Of a DNA stretch of 64,000 bases, positions 53,317 through 62,318 are shown one piece after another. Location: the NCBI RefSeq assembly GCF_017220215.1, contig NZ_CP071132.1, forward strand, positions 186,001 through 250,000, in the 5' to 3' direction. The stretch's first letter is position 1, and every line of letters begins with the position of its first letter. The notes under the pieces are model-generated. The model was not told where the DNA came from, did no database searches, and saw only the letters and a program-made list of their open reading frames with translations. The DNA is from Caballeronia sp. M1242. GTDB lineage: Bacteria; Pseudomonadota; Gammaproteobacteria; Burkholderiales; Burkholderiaceae. The position numbers and the translations under genes are program-made.

Positions 53317-54078
53317 ATGAGATCACGTTGCTTTCACGGCAAGCGCGACGATTCGCGCGGCTTAAGTTCCGGCTTCCCATTCGATGCCCTAGACCGCCTC
53401 GATCGCCTTGCATGGCGCGGTTGGGCGATGATCGGGCGTCATCGGCACGGCGGCGGTGGGCGCTTTGGCGGCGGCTTCGGCGCCGGTGGTCCCGGCGGTG
53501 CGGGCGGTTTCGGCGGCGGCCCGGACGACATGGGCGGCATGCCGCGCGGCCGCAAATTCTCGTCCGAAGACCTGCAACTCTTGCTGCTCGCCATGCTGGC
53601 CGAGGCGCCGCGCCACGGCTACGAACTCATCAAGGCGCTGGCGGATCGCTCCAACGGTTTCTACGCACCGAGCCCCGGCATGGTGTATCCGGCGCTGACG
53701 TATCTGGAAGAACTGGGCTATGCGACGATCGAGATGGAAGGCAACCGCAAGCGCTACGCCCTGTCGGATGCGGGCCGTGAATACCTCGCGGCGAATCAGG
53801 AACGCGTCGACCTGATGCTCGCCAAGCTTTTGCATTTTGCACGCAAGATGGACCTCGTACGACGAGCCTACGCGGGCGAGCAGGTCGACGAGGATGCCGG
53901 AGACGGCGGCTGGGTGCCCGAACTCGTCGCAGCACGACGCGCGCTGAAGCGGGCGCTACTCCTGCGCACCGATGCATCGCCGCAAGAGCAGCGCCGCATC
54001 GCCGCGATTCTCGAACGCGCGACGGCCGACATCGAACAAGACAATGCGCCGAAGCAGGCAAAAGGAACGACAGAATGA
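53317..54078 (+). CDS. PadR-family regulator with His/Gly-rich N-terminus (NfeR/YqjI-like)
   Basis: A 253-residue protein. The first 80 residues are rich in Gly and contain CFHGKRDD and GRHRHGGGGRF, potential metal ligands. The winged-helix domain runs from about residue 82: LLLLAMLAEAPRHGYELIKA, then GFYAPSPGMVYPALTYLEEL and GNRKRYALSDAGREYL. The C-terminal half is helical and likely gives the dimer. E. coli YqjI (NfeR) has the same plan: a metal-binding N-terminus and control of the adjacent ferric reductase gene. Here the last four bases overlap the reductase gene (ATGA), which supports that reading. Confidence 0.88.
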   Translation: MRSRCFHGKRDDSRGLSSGFPFDALDRLDRLAWRGWAMIGRHRHGGGGRFGGGFGAGGPGGAGGFGGGPDDMGGMPRGRKFSSEDLQLLLLAMLAEAPRHGYELIKALADRSNGFYAPSPGMVYPALTYLEELGYATIEMEGNRKRYALSDAGREYLAANQERVDLMLAKLLHFARKMDLVRRAYAGEQVDEDAGDGGWVPELVAARRALKRALLLRTDASPQEQRRIAAILERATADIEQDNAPKQAKGTTE

Positions 54079-54914
54079 GCGATTCACTCGTCGAAGCACA
54101 ACAAGGCCGCGCCGAACTGGAAGTCACGCGCGTGCGTCACGCGCTGAGGTTCCGATTGTTGCAGGTCAAGCGAGTTCGGCTGATCAATCCGCATTTTGTA
54201 TGCATCACGCTCACGGGGGAGGCGCTCGCCGACTTCGAGACCGCCTCGTTCGACGACCACGTGAAGGTCTTCTTCCCGCAGCCGGGCGAAAGCATGCCGG
54301 TGGTGCCGGAGGCAGGCCCGGACGGTCCCGTGTTCGATCCCGCCAAACCGCGGCCCATTGCCCGCGACTTCACGCCACGGCGCTTCGATCGGGCGGCGCG
54401 CGAATTGGATATTGCATTCGCTCTTCACGACGCCGGCCCCGCGACCGCGTGGGCAGCGAAGGCCGCGCCGGGGGACTACCTCGGCATCGGCGGGCCGCGT
54501 GGCTCGTTCGTCATTCCGACGCAGTTCGACTGGCATCTGCTGGTAGGCGACGAGACCGCGCTGCCCGCCATCGCCCGTCGCCTGGAGGAACTTCCGCCGG
54601 GCACGCGCGTGGCGGCGCTGCTCGAAGTCGCCGATCCCTCCGCGCGAATCGAATTCGATACACGCGCCGATCTGTATCTGCAGTGGTGCTACCGCAGCGA
54701 GTCCACGTACCCGGGCGGCGATCTCTTGCTCGCGTTGCGCGGAACGTATCTTCCCGACGGCGACGGTTACGTGTGGGCCGCGGGCGAGGCCGCGCTCATG
54801 CGCGCGGTGCGCCAGCTGTTGTGTAATGAGCGAGGCATCGACAAGCGCCGCATTCGCGCCTCCGCCTATTGGAAGCGCGGCGAGCAAGGCGTGCATGGCG
54901 CGATCGAAGACTGA
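54075..54914 (+). CDS. Siderophore-interacting protein / ferric-chelate reductase (ViuB/NfeF-like)
   Basis: A 279-residue flavoprotein. RVRLINPHFVCITLTGEALA and FDDHVKVFFPQPGE belong to the FAD-binding barrel; DFTPRRFD is the R-x-Y-T-like flavin motif in a variant form; VGDETALPAIARRLEELPPG and WAAGEAALMRAVRQLL form the NAD(P)H domain; the C-terminus ASAYWKRGEQG is typical of SIP proteins. It reduces ferric siderophore complexes in the cytoplasm and releases iron. It overlaps the PadR gene by four bases. Confidence 0.92.
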   Translation: MSDSLVEAQQGRAELEVTRVRHALRFRLLQVKRVRLINPHFVCITLTGEALADFETASFDDHVKVFFPQPGESMPVVPEAGPDGPVFDPAKPRPIARDFTPRRFDRAARELDIAFALHDAGPATAWAAKAAPGDYLGIGGPRGSFVIPTQFDWHLLVGDETALPAIARRLEELPPGTRVAALLEVADPSARIEFDTRADLYLQWCYRSESTYPGGDLLLALRGTYLPDGDGYVWAAGEAALMRAVRQLLCNERGIDKRRIRASAYWKRGEQGVHGAIED

Positions 54915-54973
54915 ATTCGCGTCCCGGCGTGCCGATAAACTAAACTGATGGCTACGACTCTTTCAGCATAGCC

Positions 54974-56236
54974 ATGGATAACCGCGAACTGCTCAACCTC
55001 GCTTATCTGCGCGCGTTCAGGCTTGTGGCGCACACGGGCAGCGCGACGCGCGCGGCCGCCGCCCTCTTTCGCGCGCAATCCGCTGTCACGCGCTCCCTGC
55101 AGGAACTGGAAGCAGCCGTAGGCGAGACGCTGCTCGAACGTCGCCCGTCAGGCATGTTGCCGACACCTGCGGGTCGCGCCGTTCTTCTGCGTTGCGAACG
55201 GATCTTCGCGGAGCTCGAAGCACTCGACAAATGGTGCTCCGCACGGCAGTCACGGCGACGCTCGGCCAACGGCAACACATTGCCTGCGTTCCTGCTCAAT
55301 ACGCGGCGGCTACAGTTATTCTCGGCATTGGCGCGTCATCGACACATGCCGAGCGCCGCGCAGACGCTCGGCATCAGTCAGCCCGCAGTCAGCAGCGCGA
55401 TCCGCATCATGGAAACGGGCGCAGGTATGCAATTGTTTTATCGCAGCCCGCGCGGCCTGTTGCTCACGAGCGAAGGCGAGACGTTCGTGCTCCATGTGCG
55501 TCGCGCGCTCAACGAACTGCGCCACATCCCGGACGATATCGCGGCTTTGCGCGGCACCATTCAAGGCTATGTGACCGTCGGCGCGCTGCCGCTCGGCAGG
55601 ACGCTGATTCTTCCGGGCGCGATCGCGCGCGTGGCCTCGCACTATCCGGGAGTGCGCATCGCCACCGACGAGAGCGCCTACGAACCGCTCGTGGCCGGCT
55701 TGCGAGCGGGCGATATCGACTTCGTGCTGGGCGCGCTCAGGCCGAACGATGCATCGAGCGGATTGACCAACGAACGCCTGATGTCGGAGGACATGGTGGT
55801 CATCGCGCGGCGCGATCATCCGCTGGCTAGAGCCGAGGGTTTGACGCTAAAAGAGTTGAGCGCCGCGCAATGGGTCTTGCCACGCAGTCACGCGCCCGCA
55901 CGCGGCATGTTCGAAGCGCAATTCAAGCGGCTCAGACTGAAACCGCCGATGCCGACGGTCGAGACCGCTGACCTTGCCGTGATCCGTGGCTTGCTCACGC
56001 ACACCGATATGCTCGCGGTCGTATCGGCCCAGCAGTTGTTCTATGAATGCGAGTCGAGGCAACTCGTCGTGCTCGACATCGCGATGCACAACACACGGCG
56101 CGATATCGGGCTCACGTTACGCGCGGGCAGCACGCCTTCTCCGGCAGCCCGCGCGCTGATCGACGCCATTCGCCTGACAGTGGATCAACTCGCGCATTCG
56201 GCGGGCGTCGCGAAGCTGACGAAACATACGGCATGA
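54974..56236 (+). CDS. LysR-type regulator with two tandem HTH domains
   Basis: A 420-residue protein, about 110 residues longer than usual LysR regulators. The extra length is a second DNA-binding domain: the first at residues 8-68 (LRAFRLVAHTGSATRAAAAL, QSAVTRSLQELEAAVG) and the second at 108-168 (LFSALARHRHMPSAAQTLGI, QPAVSSAIRIMETGAG), joined by a basic linker. The usual effector domain follows from about 185 (GYVTVGALPLGRTLILPGAI; LVAGLRAGDIDFVLGALRPN). The frame is continuous, so this is a natural fusion. It may bind four half-sites per dimer. It is followed by an alpha/beta hydrolase gene on the same strand, a possible target. Confidence 0.9.
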   Translation: MDNRELLNLAYLRAFRLVAHTGSATRAAAALFRAQSAVTRSLQELEAAVGETLLERRPSGMLPTPAGRAVLLRCERIFAELEALDKWCSARQSRRRSANGNTLPAFLLNTRRLQLFSALARHRHMPSAAQTLGISQPAVSSAIRIMETGAGMQLFYRSPRGLLLTSEGETFVLHVRRALNELRHIPDDIAALRGTIQGYVTVGALPLGRTLILPGAIARVASHYPGVRIATDESAYEPLVAGLRAGDIDFVLGALRPNDASSGLTNERLMSEDMVVIARRDHPLARAEGLTLKELSAAQWVLPRSHAPARGMFEAQFKRLRLKPPMPTVETADLAVIRGLLTHTDMLAVVSAQQLFYECESRQLVVLDIAMHNTRRDIGLTLRAGSTPSPAARALIDAIRLTVDQLAHSAGVAKLTKHTA

Positions 56237-56323
56237 TGCGGCGATGCTGCCGACCGTTTCATCGATCACTCGTCTGGTACCCTTGAACCTCAATGAGTGA
56301 TTCTTCGCGCGACATTTCAAGCC

Positions 56324-57154
56324 ATGAATGATTCCACAAGCGCTATCGACGCTGTTCAATTTGCTCAGGTGACCGGTGTTCTGTATCCGCTATCCATCGA
56401 ATATCAATGGCTCAACACGGAGCTCAAAGACGCGCCAATTGCGGTATTCCTGCACGAAGGACTGGGTTCCATTGCGTTATGGAAAGACTGGCCGCAATCG
56501 CTATGTGATCGCCTCGGTTGCCGCGGACTCGTGTATTCGCGTCCGGGGTATGGACGTTCGACGCCGCGTCGCGCAGACGAGCACTGGGCGGCTGATTTCC
56601 TGCATCATCAAGCGCAGGTCGTGCTGCCTGCGCTGCTGGACGCGATCGGCATAAGCGAGAGCGAACGCACGCGCATGCGGATCATCGGGCATAGCGACGG
56701 CGGGTCGATCGCCTTGCTTTATGCAAGCGCTTATCCCGAGTCGTTGGCGGGTGTCGCCGTGCTGGCCCCGCATGTATTCGTCGAGCCGATGACCGTTCAG
56801 GCGATCACTCAGGCACGAAGCGCCTATGAGAGCGGCGCATTGCGCTCGCGGCTTGAGCCCTACCATCAGAATGTGGATTCCGCCTTCTATGGTTGGAACG
56901 ACGCATGGCTCGATCCCGCGTTTCTTCATTGGGATATCACGACGACGCTCGAATCCATCCGCCGGCCTCTGCTCGCCATTCAAGGCTATGACGACGAATA
57001 CGCGTCCATGCAGCAGATCGACAAGATCAAGGCAGCGGTTCCGCACGCTCATCTCGTCAAGCTGCCGGGCTGCCGTCATTCGCCTCACCGCGACGCAACC
57101 GAAGCAGTGAATGAAGCCATCGCAAGCTTCTTCGATGCACAGCGCACTGCGTGA
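56324..57154 (+). CDS. Alpha/beta hydrolase
   Basis: A 276-residue hydrolase. FLHEGLGSIALWKDWP has the oxyanion region; GLVYSRPGYGRS follows; IIGHSDGGSIALLYASAYPE is the nucleophile elbow with Ser; IQGYDDEYASMQQ holds the acid and LPGCRHSPHRDATEA the His. The HEGLGS and GHSDGG forms are typical of MhpC-like and lactonase-like members. Substrate unknown; the preceding LysR regulator suggests an inducible catabolic role. Confidence 0.88.
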   Translation: MNDSTSAIDAVQFAQVTGVLYPLSIEYQWLNTELKDAPIAVFLHEGLGSIALWKDWPQSLCDRLGCRGLVYSRPGYGRSTPRRADEHWAADFLHHQAQVVLPALLDAIGISESERTRMRIIGHSDGGSIALLYASAYPESLAGVAVLAPHVFVEPMTVQAITQARSAYESGALRSRLEPYHQNVDSAFYGWNDAWLDPAFLHWDITTTLESIRRPLLAIQGYDDEYASMQQIDKIKAAVPHAHLVKLPGCRHSPHRDATEAVNEAIASFFDAQRTA

Positions 57155-57263
57155 GTCAATTTTTCCGCCAGAGCCGTTCGGGGTTCGTTCGGCTACCGGG
57201 CAAGCATTTAGCTAAGTGTCCGATAAAGGGAACCTCGTCTGCGTTTATCGAAGGAGAAATGTC

Positions 57264-57692
57264 ATGCTGCTTACCGATGAAGAACTCGCTCGTCTGGAAA
57301 CCGTTGCGCCTTTCCTGCAGAGCGAAGCGCGAACATCCCTCGAATTTGAGGCGGATTACGACATCACAATGGAACTCGCGGAACATTTGCAGCCGGGCTT
57401 GCGCGTGCGCGCCCCGGGCGCGACGGCGGCAACGGCCGCGGCCGCCGCGCTTGCTGCTCCGCCGTATCCGCTCGACTTGTTCGTCGGACTTCCGCTCAGC
57501 GAACTGCGCTCGCTCGCGCATGCCGACGACCGGCGCCGCGAAGACGCCATCGCGCTATTCGGCGCAACGTTTTCGCCGCGCCTCTTACGCGCCATTGCAA
57601 AGATGACGCCCAATGAAATCGACCTCGATGCCGGCGTGCAAAGCGAAGCCGGCACGCTCGCAGTGATGCTCGAAGAGAACGAAGGCGCATAA
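57264..57692 (+). CDS. Hypothetical protein
   Basis: A 142-residue protein with a helical, acidic N-terminus (LLTDEELARLETVAPFLQSE, RTSLEFEADYDITMELAEHL), an Ala-rich linker and a helical C-terminus (PLSELRSLAHADDRRREDAI, FSPRLLRAIAKMTPNEIDLD). No signal peptide or membrane helix. AAGGAG eight bases before ATG at 57264 fixes the start. No family recognised. A terminator hairpin follows. Confidence 0.7.
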   Translation: MLLTDEELARLETVAPFLQSEARTSLEFEADYDITMELAEHLQPGLRVRAPGATAATAAAAALAAPPYPLDLFVGLPLSELRSLAHADDRRREDAIALFGATFSPRLLRAIAKMTPNEIDLDAGVQSEAGTLAVMLEENEGA

Positions 57693-57725
57693 GCGGCACG
57701 CGCTCCGTATTTACCCGTGAACTCA

Positions 57726-57764
57726 CGCAAGGCGCGCATTCGACGCGCCTTGCGTTGTTATAAT
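57726..57764 (+). terminator. Hairpin terminator overlapping a -10 box
   Basis: CGCAAGGCGCG and CGCGCCTTGCG form an 11-base stem with a seven-base loop, followed by TTGTTAT. It starts 33 bases after the hypothetical gene. The same T-rich stretch contains a perfect TATAAT (57759-57764) 60 bases before the DeoR gene, and GTTG...CAAC flank it, so it may also be the DeoR promoter; the -35 match is poor. Confidence 0.75.
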
Positions 57765-57823
57765 CTTATCAACGTAAGACCAGAAACTCACATTCGGCGA
57801 CGCGTGGAAAGCACTGCAAAACG

Positions 57824-58552
57824 ATGGCCAAGATCGACCGCCTCCGCACGCTCTCGAGCGCATTAGAAAAACAAAACGTGATGCGTCTTCGCGATGCCGC
57901 CGCCCTTCTCGGTGTCTCCGAAATGACGGTGCGCAGAGATGTTGCGGCCAACCCCGGGCAGTTCACTTACCTGGGCGGCTATATCGTGAGCGCGGCGGAC
58001 TTGCCGAATGCAGCGGGCTATACCATCGACGAAGAGAAGGATCACTTCGCGCAAGCGAAAGCCATTGCGTCGAGTCATGCCGCGCGCCTGCTCACGAACA
58101 ACGAGACTGTGTTCATCGACTGCGGCACGACGTTGACGACACTGGCGCGGCAGATTCCCGCTGAAATGCATTTGACCGTGGTGTGTTATTCGCTCAACGT
58201 CGCGGAGATTCTTCGCCGCAAGCCCAACATCCGCATGATTTTGCTCGGCGGCGTGTACGTGCCTTCGTCTGAATCATTCGCCAGCGATGAAAGCGTCGAA
58301 ACGCTTCGGCGCATGGGAATCAACAAGGCATTCATGTCGGCCGGCGGTGTCGATGAAGTACGCGGCGTGACGTGCTGGAACTTTCATGAAGTCGCTATCA
58401 AGCAAGCGGCCATGGCGAGTTCGGTCGAGCGGCATCTTGTCGTCGATGCGAGTAAGTTCGGTAAGGTGAAAGCGGTGCGCTTCTCGCAGATCTCCGACTT
58501 CGACTCTGTCATCACCGAGGAAGGACAACGGCGCACGGACTCACGCGAATAG
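57824..58552 (+). CDS. DeoR-family sugar regulator
   Basis: A 242-residue regulator. The HTH is MRLRDAAALLGVSEMTVRRD near residues 20-40. The C-terminal sugar-phosphate domain has FIDCGTTLTTLARQI, LTVVCYSLNVAEIL, MILLGGVYVPSSESF and KAFMSAGGVDEVRGVTCWNF. Family members are released by a phosphorylated sugar. It converges on the CUT2 ABC operon, 43 bases away, and is its likely regulator since the operon contains a PfkB kinase that would make the inducer. Confidence 0.9.
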   Translation: MAKIDRLRTLSSALEKQNVMRLRDAAALLGVSEMTVRRDVAANPGQFTYLGGYIVSAADLPNAAGYTIDEEKDHFAQAKAIASSHAARLLTNNETVFIDCGTTLTTLARQIPAEMHLTVVCYSLNVAEILRRKPNIRMILLGGVYVPSSESFASDESVETLRRMGINKAFMSAGGVDEVRGVTCWNFHEVAIKQAAMASSVERHLVVDASKFGKVKAVRFSQISDFDSVITEEGQRRTDSRE

Positions 58553-58595
58553 CCGAAGCGTAAGTCCCATAAGTCCGAATGCGCCGCGCGTTGCG

Positions 58596-59657
58596 CTATT
58601 GCCTGCGACCCAATGCGAAGAGCGTCCCTGCGATGAGAATGAATGCGCCGATGATGACCTTCTGCCACGTGCTCGGTACACCCACGAGAATCAGCACGCT
58701 ATTGATAAGCGTGACGAGCACCACGCCGAGCAGCGTGCCCGTCACCGTTCCCGTGCCGCCAGTAATGCGTGCGCCGCCGAGAATCACCGCAGCGATGACA
58801 TCGAGTTCCGTGCCGACCAGATCGAACGGATTGGCGAGCCGGTTTGTCGATACATGCAGAATGCCCGCCACGCCGGCGAGCAAACCCGTGTAGCCGAACA
58901 CGAACAAGTGGATCGCGCGCAGGTTATAGCCGAGCCGTTCCGCAATGGCGAGACTGCCGCCCATTGCATAGACGCCGCGGCCCATCATCGTTCGATTGAG
59001 CAGCCACCATGTGACGATCGCCGCGATCACGAGCGCCAGCACCGACACGGGAAGCACCGCGCGCAAGCCGTCCGCCGTGTGGTAATAGAAAAGCGGCAAG
59101 CGGCCGAACACATCCATGCTGTGCGGAATGTTCATGAAGAACTGCGTGCCGACGAAGGTCAGCAACAAGCCGCGAAACAGGTATTGCGTGCCGATGGTGA
59201 CGATCAGCGAAGGCGCTTTCAGCCGATGCACAAGCATGCCGTTGACCACGCCGAGCAGCACGCCGCCCAATGCGCCCGTCAACACGATCAGCGCGAACGG
59301 ACATTCGGGCCACCATGCAAACACCGCCTTGGTGATCGAATACATCGTCAACGCAGCGATGGCGGTGAACGATACGTCGATACCGCCCGACGCGAGCACG
59401 ACGAGCGTCCCGAGCGCAAACAGCGACACCGTGGTCGCGGAATGCAGCATGTCGAAGAGCGTCGCGAACTGGAAGAAGCGCGGGTTGAGGCTGCCCACGA
59501 TCAGACAGGTGACCAGGATCAGCCCGACGGTGAACCACTCCGGCTTGCGCATCAATTGCGCGTAGAGACTGCCCTTGCGCACGCGCGGCGCGACATTGCT
59601 CACGGCTTGCGGCACGGTCTCGCTTGCGGCGCCGCGGATGGATTCGCTCATGCTCAT
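58596..59657 (-). CDS. CUT2 sugar ABC transporter permease (second)
   Basis: A 353-residue permease with about 9-10 helices. GTLVVLASGGIDVSFTAIAA is the family landmark near the first third, and IAAVILGGARITGGTGTVTG the EAA-like motif near the end. It starts MSMSESIRGAASE with a hydrophilic N-terminus of 40 residues. ATGA overlap with the ATPase gene stop (59654-59657) shows coupled translation. RbsC/LsrD-type. Confidence 0.92.
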   Translation of the reverse strand: MSMSESIRGAASETVPQAVSNVAPRVRKGSLYAQLMRKPEWFTVGLILVTCLIVGSLNPRFFQFATLFDMLHSATTVSLFALGTLVVLASGGIDVSFTAIAALTMYSITKAVFAWWPECPFALIVLTGALGGVLLGVVNGMLVHRLKAPSLIVTIGTQYLFRGLLLTFVGTQFFMNIPHSMDVFGRLPLFYYHTADGLRAVLPVSVLALVIAAIVTWWLLNRTMMGRGVYAMGGSLAIAERLGYNLRAIHLFVFGYTGLLAGVAGILHVSTNRLANPFDLVGTELDVIAAVILGGARITGGTGTVTGTLLGVVLVTLINSVLILVGVPSTWQKVIIGAFILIAGTLFALGRRQ

Positions 59658-61183
59658 GCTGCCTCAGAAAGTAGCGCGTGATACAGATCGGCCTCGGTCA
59701 GACGATCGGCGCGATATTCGCCGGCGACGCGGCCTTTCTTCATCATCAGAATGCGATCGCAGTTTTGCAGCAGTTCGGGCAGATCATCGCTGATGAGAAT
59801 GATGCCGATGCCCTCTTTCGACAGCCGCTGCATGATGCGGTAAATGATGTCCTTCGAGCCTACATCGACGCCCACTGTCGGCCCATGCAGAATCAACACG
59901 CGTGGGTTGATCGCGAGCCAGCGGCCGATCAGCACGCGCTGCTGGTTGCCGCCGGAAAGCGACTGCACCGGCTTGTCGACATCGGGCGTGGCGATTTGCA
60001 GATCCTTGACGGTGCGCTCGGCCAGCGCTTGCGCGCGCTTGCGATCGATTTGCCCGATGCGGTCGCGCAAGCTCGCGATCATCGCGGTCACGACGTTATC
60101 GCGGATCGGCTTGTCGAGGAAAAGCCCTTCGTTCAGGCGGTCTTCCGGCACATAGCCGATGCGTTGCGTTCTCGCGTCCGCGGGCGATTGCAGGCGAACA
60201 CGCATGCCGTCGAGCGTCACGACGCCGCTGTCCGCAGGCGCCACGCCCGCGAGCGCGCGCGCCAGTTCATTGCGGCCCGAGTCCAGCAGTCCCGTCACGC
60301 CGAGTATCTCGCCTTCATGCAGAGCGAACGATACGTCGGCAAACTGACCCTTGCGGCCGAGTTCATTCACGTCGAGCACGACTTTCGATGCACGCGCCTC
60401 GCCTTCTTCGCGGTAACGGTCGGTCGAGAGATGCTTGCCCGTCATGAGCTCGCTGATCTGCGCCTTCGTGTAGTGCTCGATCGGTCCTTGCGCCATCTTC
60501 TGACCATCGCGTAGCACGATGACTTCGCCACCGATCGCGTAGCACTCGTCGAGCTTGTGGCTCACGAACAGCACGGCGACGCCTTGCGCGCGCAGTCTTG
60601 CAAGCACCGCGATCAGGTTGTCGACCTCTTTCTGCGTGAGCGACGTCGTGGGCTCGTCCATGATGACGAACTTCGCTTCGCTCGCAATGGCGCGCGCGAT
60701 GGCAACGAGTTGGCGCGTCGCCAGCGGCAATTGTTCGATCAGCGTCTTCTGGAACTCGGCATCGCCCGGCAAACCCACGGCTTCGAGCGCGCGTGCCGCG
60801 GTCGTCGCGAGCGCGCGCCGGTCGAACGTGCGCGCGAGCTTGCCCGCGTGCTCCGCGAGCTCGGAAGTCAGCGCGACGTTCTCGGCAACGCTCATGTTCG
60901 GCAGGAGCGACAAGTCCTGATACACGGTCTCGATGCCGGCCGACAATGCTTCGAGCGGCGAGAGCCGCGCATGACGCGCGCCTTCGATCACGAGCTCGCC
61001 TTCGTCCGGCGGCTGCGCGCCCGAGATGATCTTGATGAGCGTGCTCTTGCCACAGCCGTTTTCGCCGAGCAGGTGATAGATCTGCCCGCGCTGAAACGCG
61101 AGGCTCACGCCACGCAGCGCATAGACGCCGGTAAAGCGTTTATGAATATCGACGACTTCGAGGAGCGGTGTCTCTTGGGTCAT
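59654..61183 (-). CDS. CUT2 sugar ABC transporter ATP-binding protein (two NBDs)
   Basis: A 509-residue tandem ATPase of the RbsA type. The first NBD has LLGENGCGKSTLIKIISGAQ (Walker A), LPLATRQLVAIARAIA (signature) and FVIMDEPTTSL (Walker B). The second has a degenerate Walker A (GVTGLLDSGRNELARALAG) as usual for the family, and SLSGGNQQRVLIGRWLAINP. The ATG at 61183 is chosen as start; the longer frame adds 18 unlikely residues. It powers sugar uptake with the two flanking permeases. Confidence 0.93.
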   Translation of the reverse strand: MTQETPLLEVVDIHKRFTGVYALRGVSLAFQRGQIYHLLGENGCGKSTLIKIISGAQPPDEGELVIEGARHARLSPLEALSAGIETVYQDLSLLPNMSVAENVALTSELAEHAGKLARTFDRRALATTAARALEAVGLPGDAEFQKTLIEQLPLATRQLVAIARAIASEAKFVIMDEPTTSLTQKEVDNLIAVLARLRAQGVAVLFVSHKLDECYAIGGEVIVLRDGQKMAQGPIEHYTKAQISELMTGKHLSTDRYREEGEARASKVVLDVNELGRKGQFADVSFALHEGEILGVTGLLDSGRNELARALAGVAPADSGVVTLDGMRVRLQSPADARTQRIGYVPEDRLNEGLFLDKPIRDNVVTAMIASLRDRIGQIDRKRAQALAERTVKDLQIATPDVDKPVQSLSGGNQQRVLIGRWLAINPRVLILHGPTVGVDVGSKDIIYRIMQRLSKEGIGIILISDDLPELLQNCDRILMMKKGRVAGEYRADRLTEADLYHALLSEAA

Positions 61184-61247
61184 GGCATATGGATTCGGGC
61201 GGCGCGCGCGTCGAACGTCGCGCGCCGCTAACATCACATCAGTCGCA

Positions 61248-62252
61248 TCAGAACGGGTATTGCTTGTAGTTCGTCTTGTCCACGTCCACCCAGCCGGTGC
61301 CGCGAACGATCACGCCCTTGCCCGGTCCTTTGCTCACCGTGACCTTGTTATAGCCGGTAATGCCGAGGTCCGCGCCGTTCTCCACCGTCTTGCCGTCGAC
61401 GAGCATCTGCGCCACCTTGTTCATCGCGATGCCGGCGAGCTTCGGGTCCCAGAAGGCGATGCCGTTGATGGCGCCGCTTTCGAGGAACTTGCCCGCTTCA
61501 GTGGGCAGACCCGTGCCGTACACGCAAATCTTGCCGACCTTGCCGGCTTCTTCGACCGCGCGCCCGATGCCGATCACATCCAGCGACGACGAGCCCTGGA
61601 AACCAGTCAAATCCGGATGCTTGCGCAGCACTTCCTTCGCGACCTGATACGCGCGCTCGCCGTCGTTATTCGTTTCGAGCTTCGGCTCGACGAGATCCAT
61701 CTTCGGATACTTGGCCTTTGCGTTGCCGATGCCGCCGTCCGCCCATTGCACCTGCGAGCGGCTGCCGAGCGAGCCGACCAGCACCGCCCACTTGCCCTGC
61801 TGTCCCATGCACTTCGCGAGACGTTCGTTCAGGCCCGCGCCGTATGCCGTGTTGTCGAACGCTTCGATATCGACCATCGTGTTCTTTGCGTTGTCGGCTT
61901 CATGCGTGACCACCTTGATGCCGCGATCCATTGCCTTCTTGAGCGCGGGTTCGAGCGTCGGCGGATCGTACGGAACCACTGCAATCGCAGTGACTTTCTT
62001 CGCGATCAAGTCCTCGATGATCTTCAATTGCTGCGCGGCGTCGGCGCGGCCGGGCCCCGTCTGATACACATTGATGTTCGGGTTCGCCTTGCCGAACTCT
62101 TTGACGCCGTCGTCCATGCGATTGAACCAGTTGATCCCGGTCACCTTGACGACCGTGACGATGGTTTCGTTCGTCGCGGCCTGGGCGGCCATGACTGCGC
62201 CGGCAGCGAGCGCAATGGCGGTCAGCGCGGTGCCGAAAGTCTTGAGCTTCAT
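61248..62252 (-). CDS. CUT2 sugar ABC transporter binding protein (LsrB/RhaS-like)
   Basis: A 334-residue periplasmic protein with signal peptide MKLKTFGTALTAIALAAGAV ending AAQA. TGINWFNRMDDGVKEF and AIAVVPYDPPTLEPALKKAM followed by GIKVVTHEADN fit the LsrB/RhaS (autoinducer-2 or rhamnose type) branch of family 4 binding proteins. GTGLPTEAGKFLESGAINGI and FWDPKLAGIAM follow. The ligand is not certain: the operon lacks LsrF, LsrG and rhamnose isomerase in view. Confidence 0.88.
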   Translation of the reverse strand: MKLKTFGTALTAIALAAGAVMAAQAATNETIVTVVKVTGINWFNRMDDGVKEFGKANPNINVYQTGPGRADAAQQLKIIEDLIAKKVTAIAVVPYDPPTLEPALKKAMDRGIKVVTHEADNAKNTMVDIEAFDNTAYGAGLNERLAKCMGQQGKWAVLVGSLGSRSQVQWADGGIGNAKAKYPKMDLVEPKLETNNDGERAYQVAKEVLRKHPDLTGFQGSSSLDVIGIGRAVEEAGKVGKICVYGTGLPTEAGKFLESGAINGIAFWDPKLAGIAMNKVAQMLVDGKTVENGADLGITGYNKVTVSKGPGKGVIVRGTGWVDVDKTNYKQYPF

Positions 62253-62318
62253 CGTGTTGTCTCCTTTATGTTTCGAATGTCGTTCGATGGTCTTTTGAAG
62301 CAATCACACAGCGAGTGG

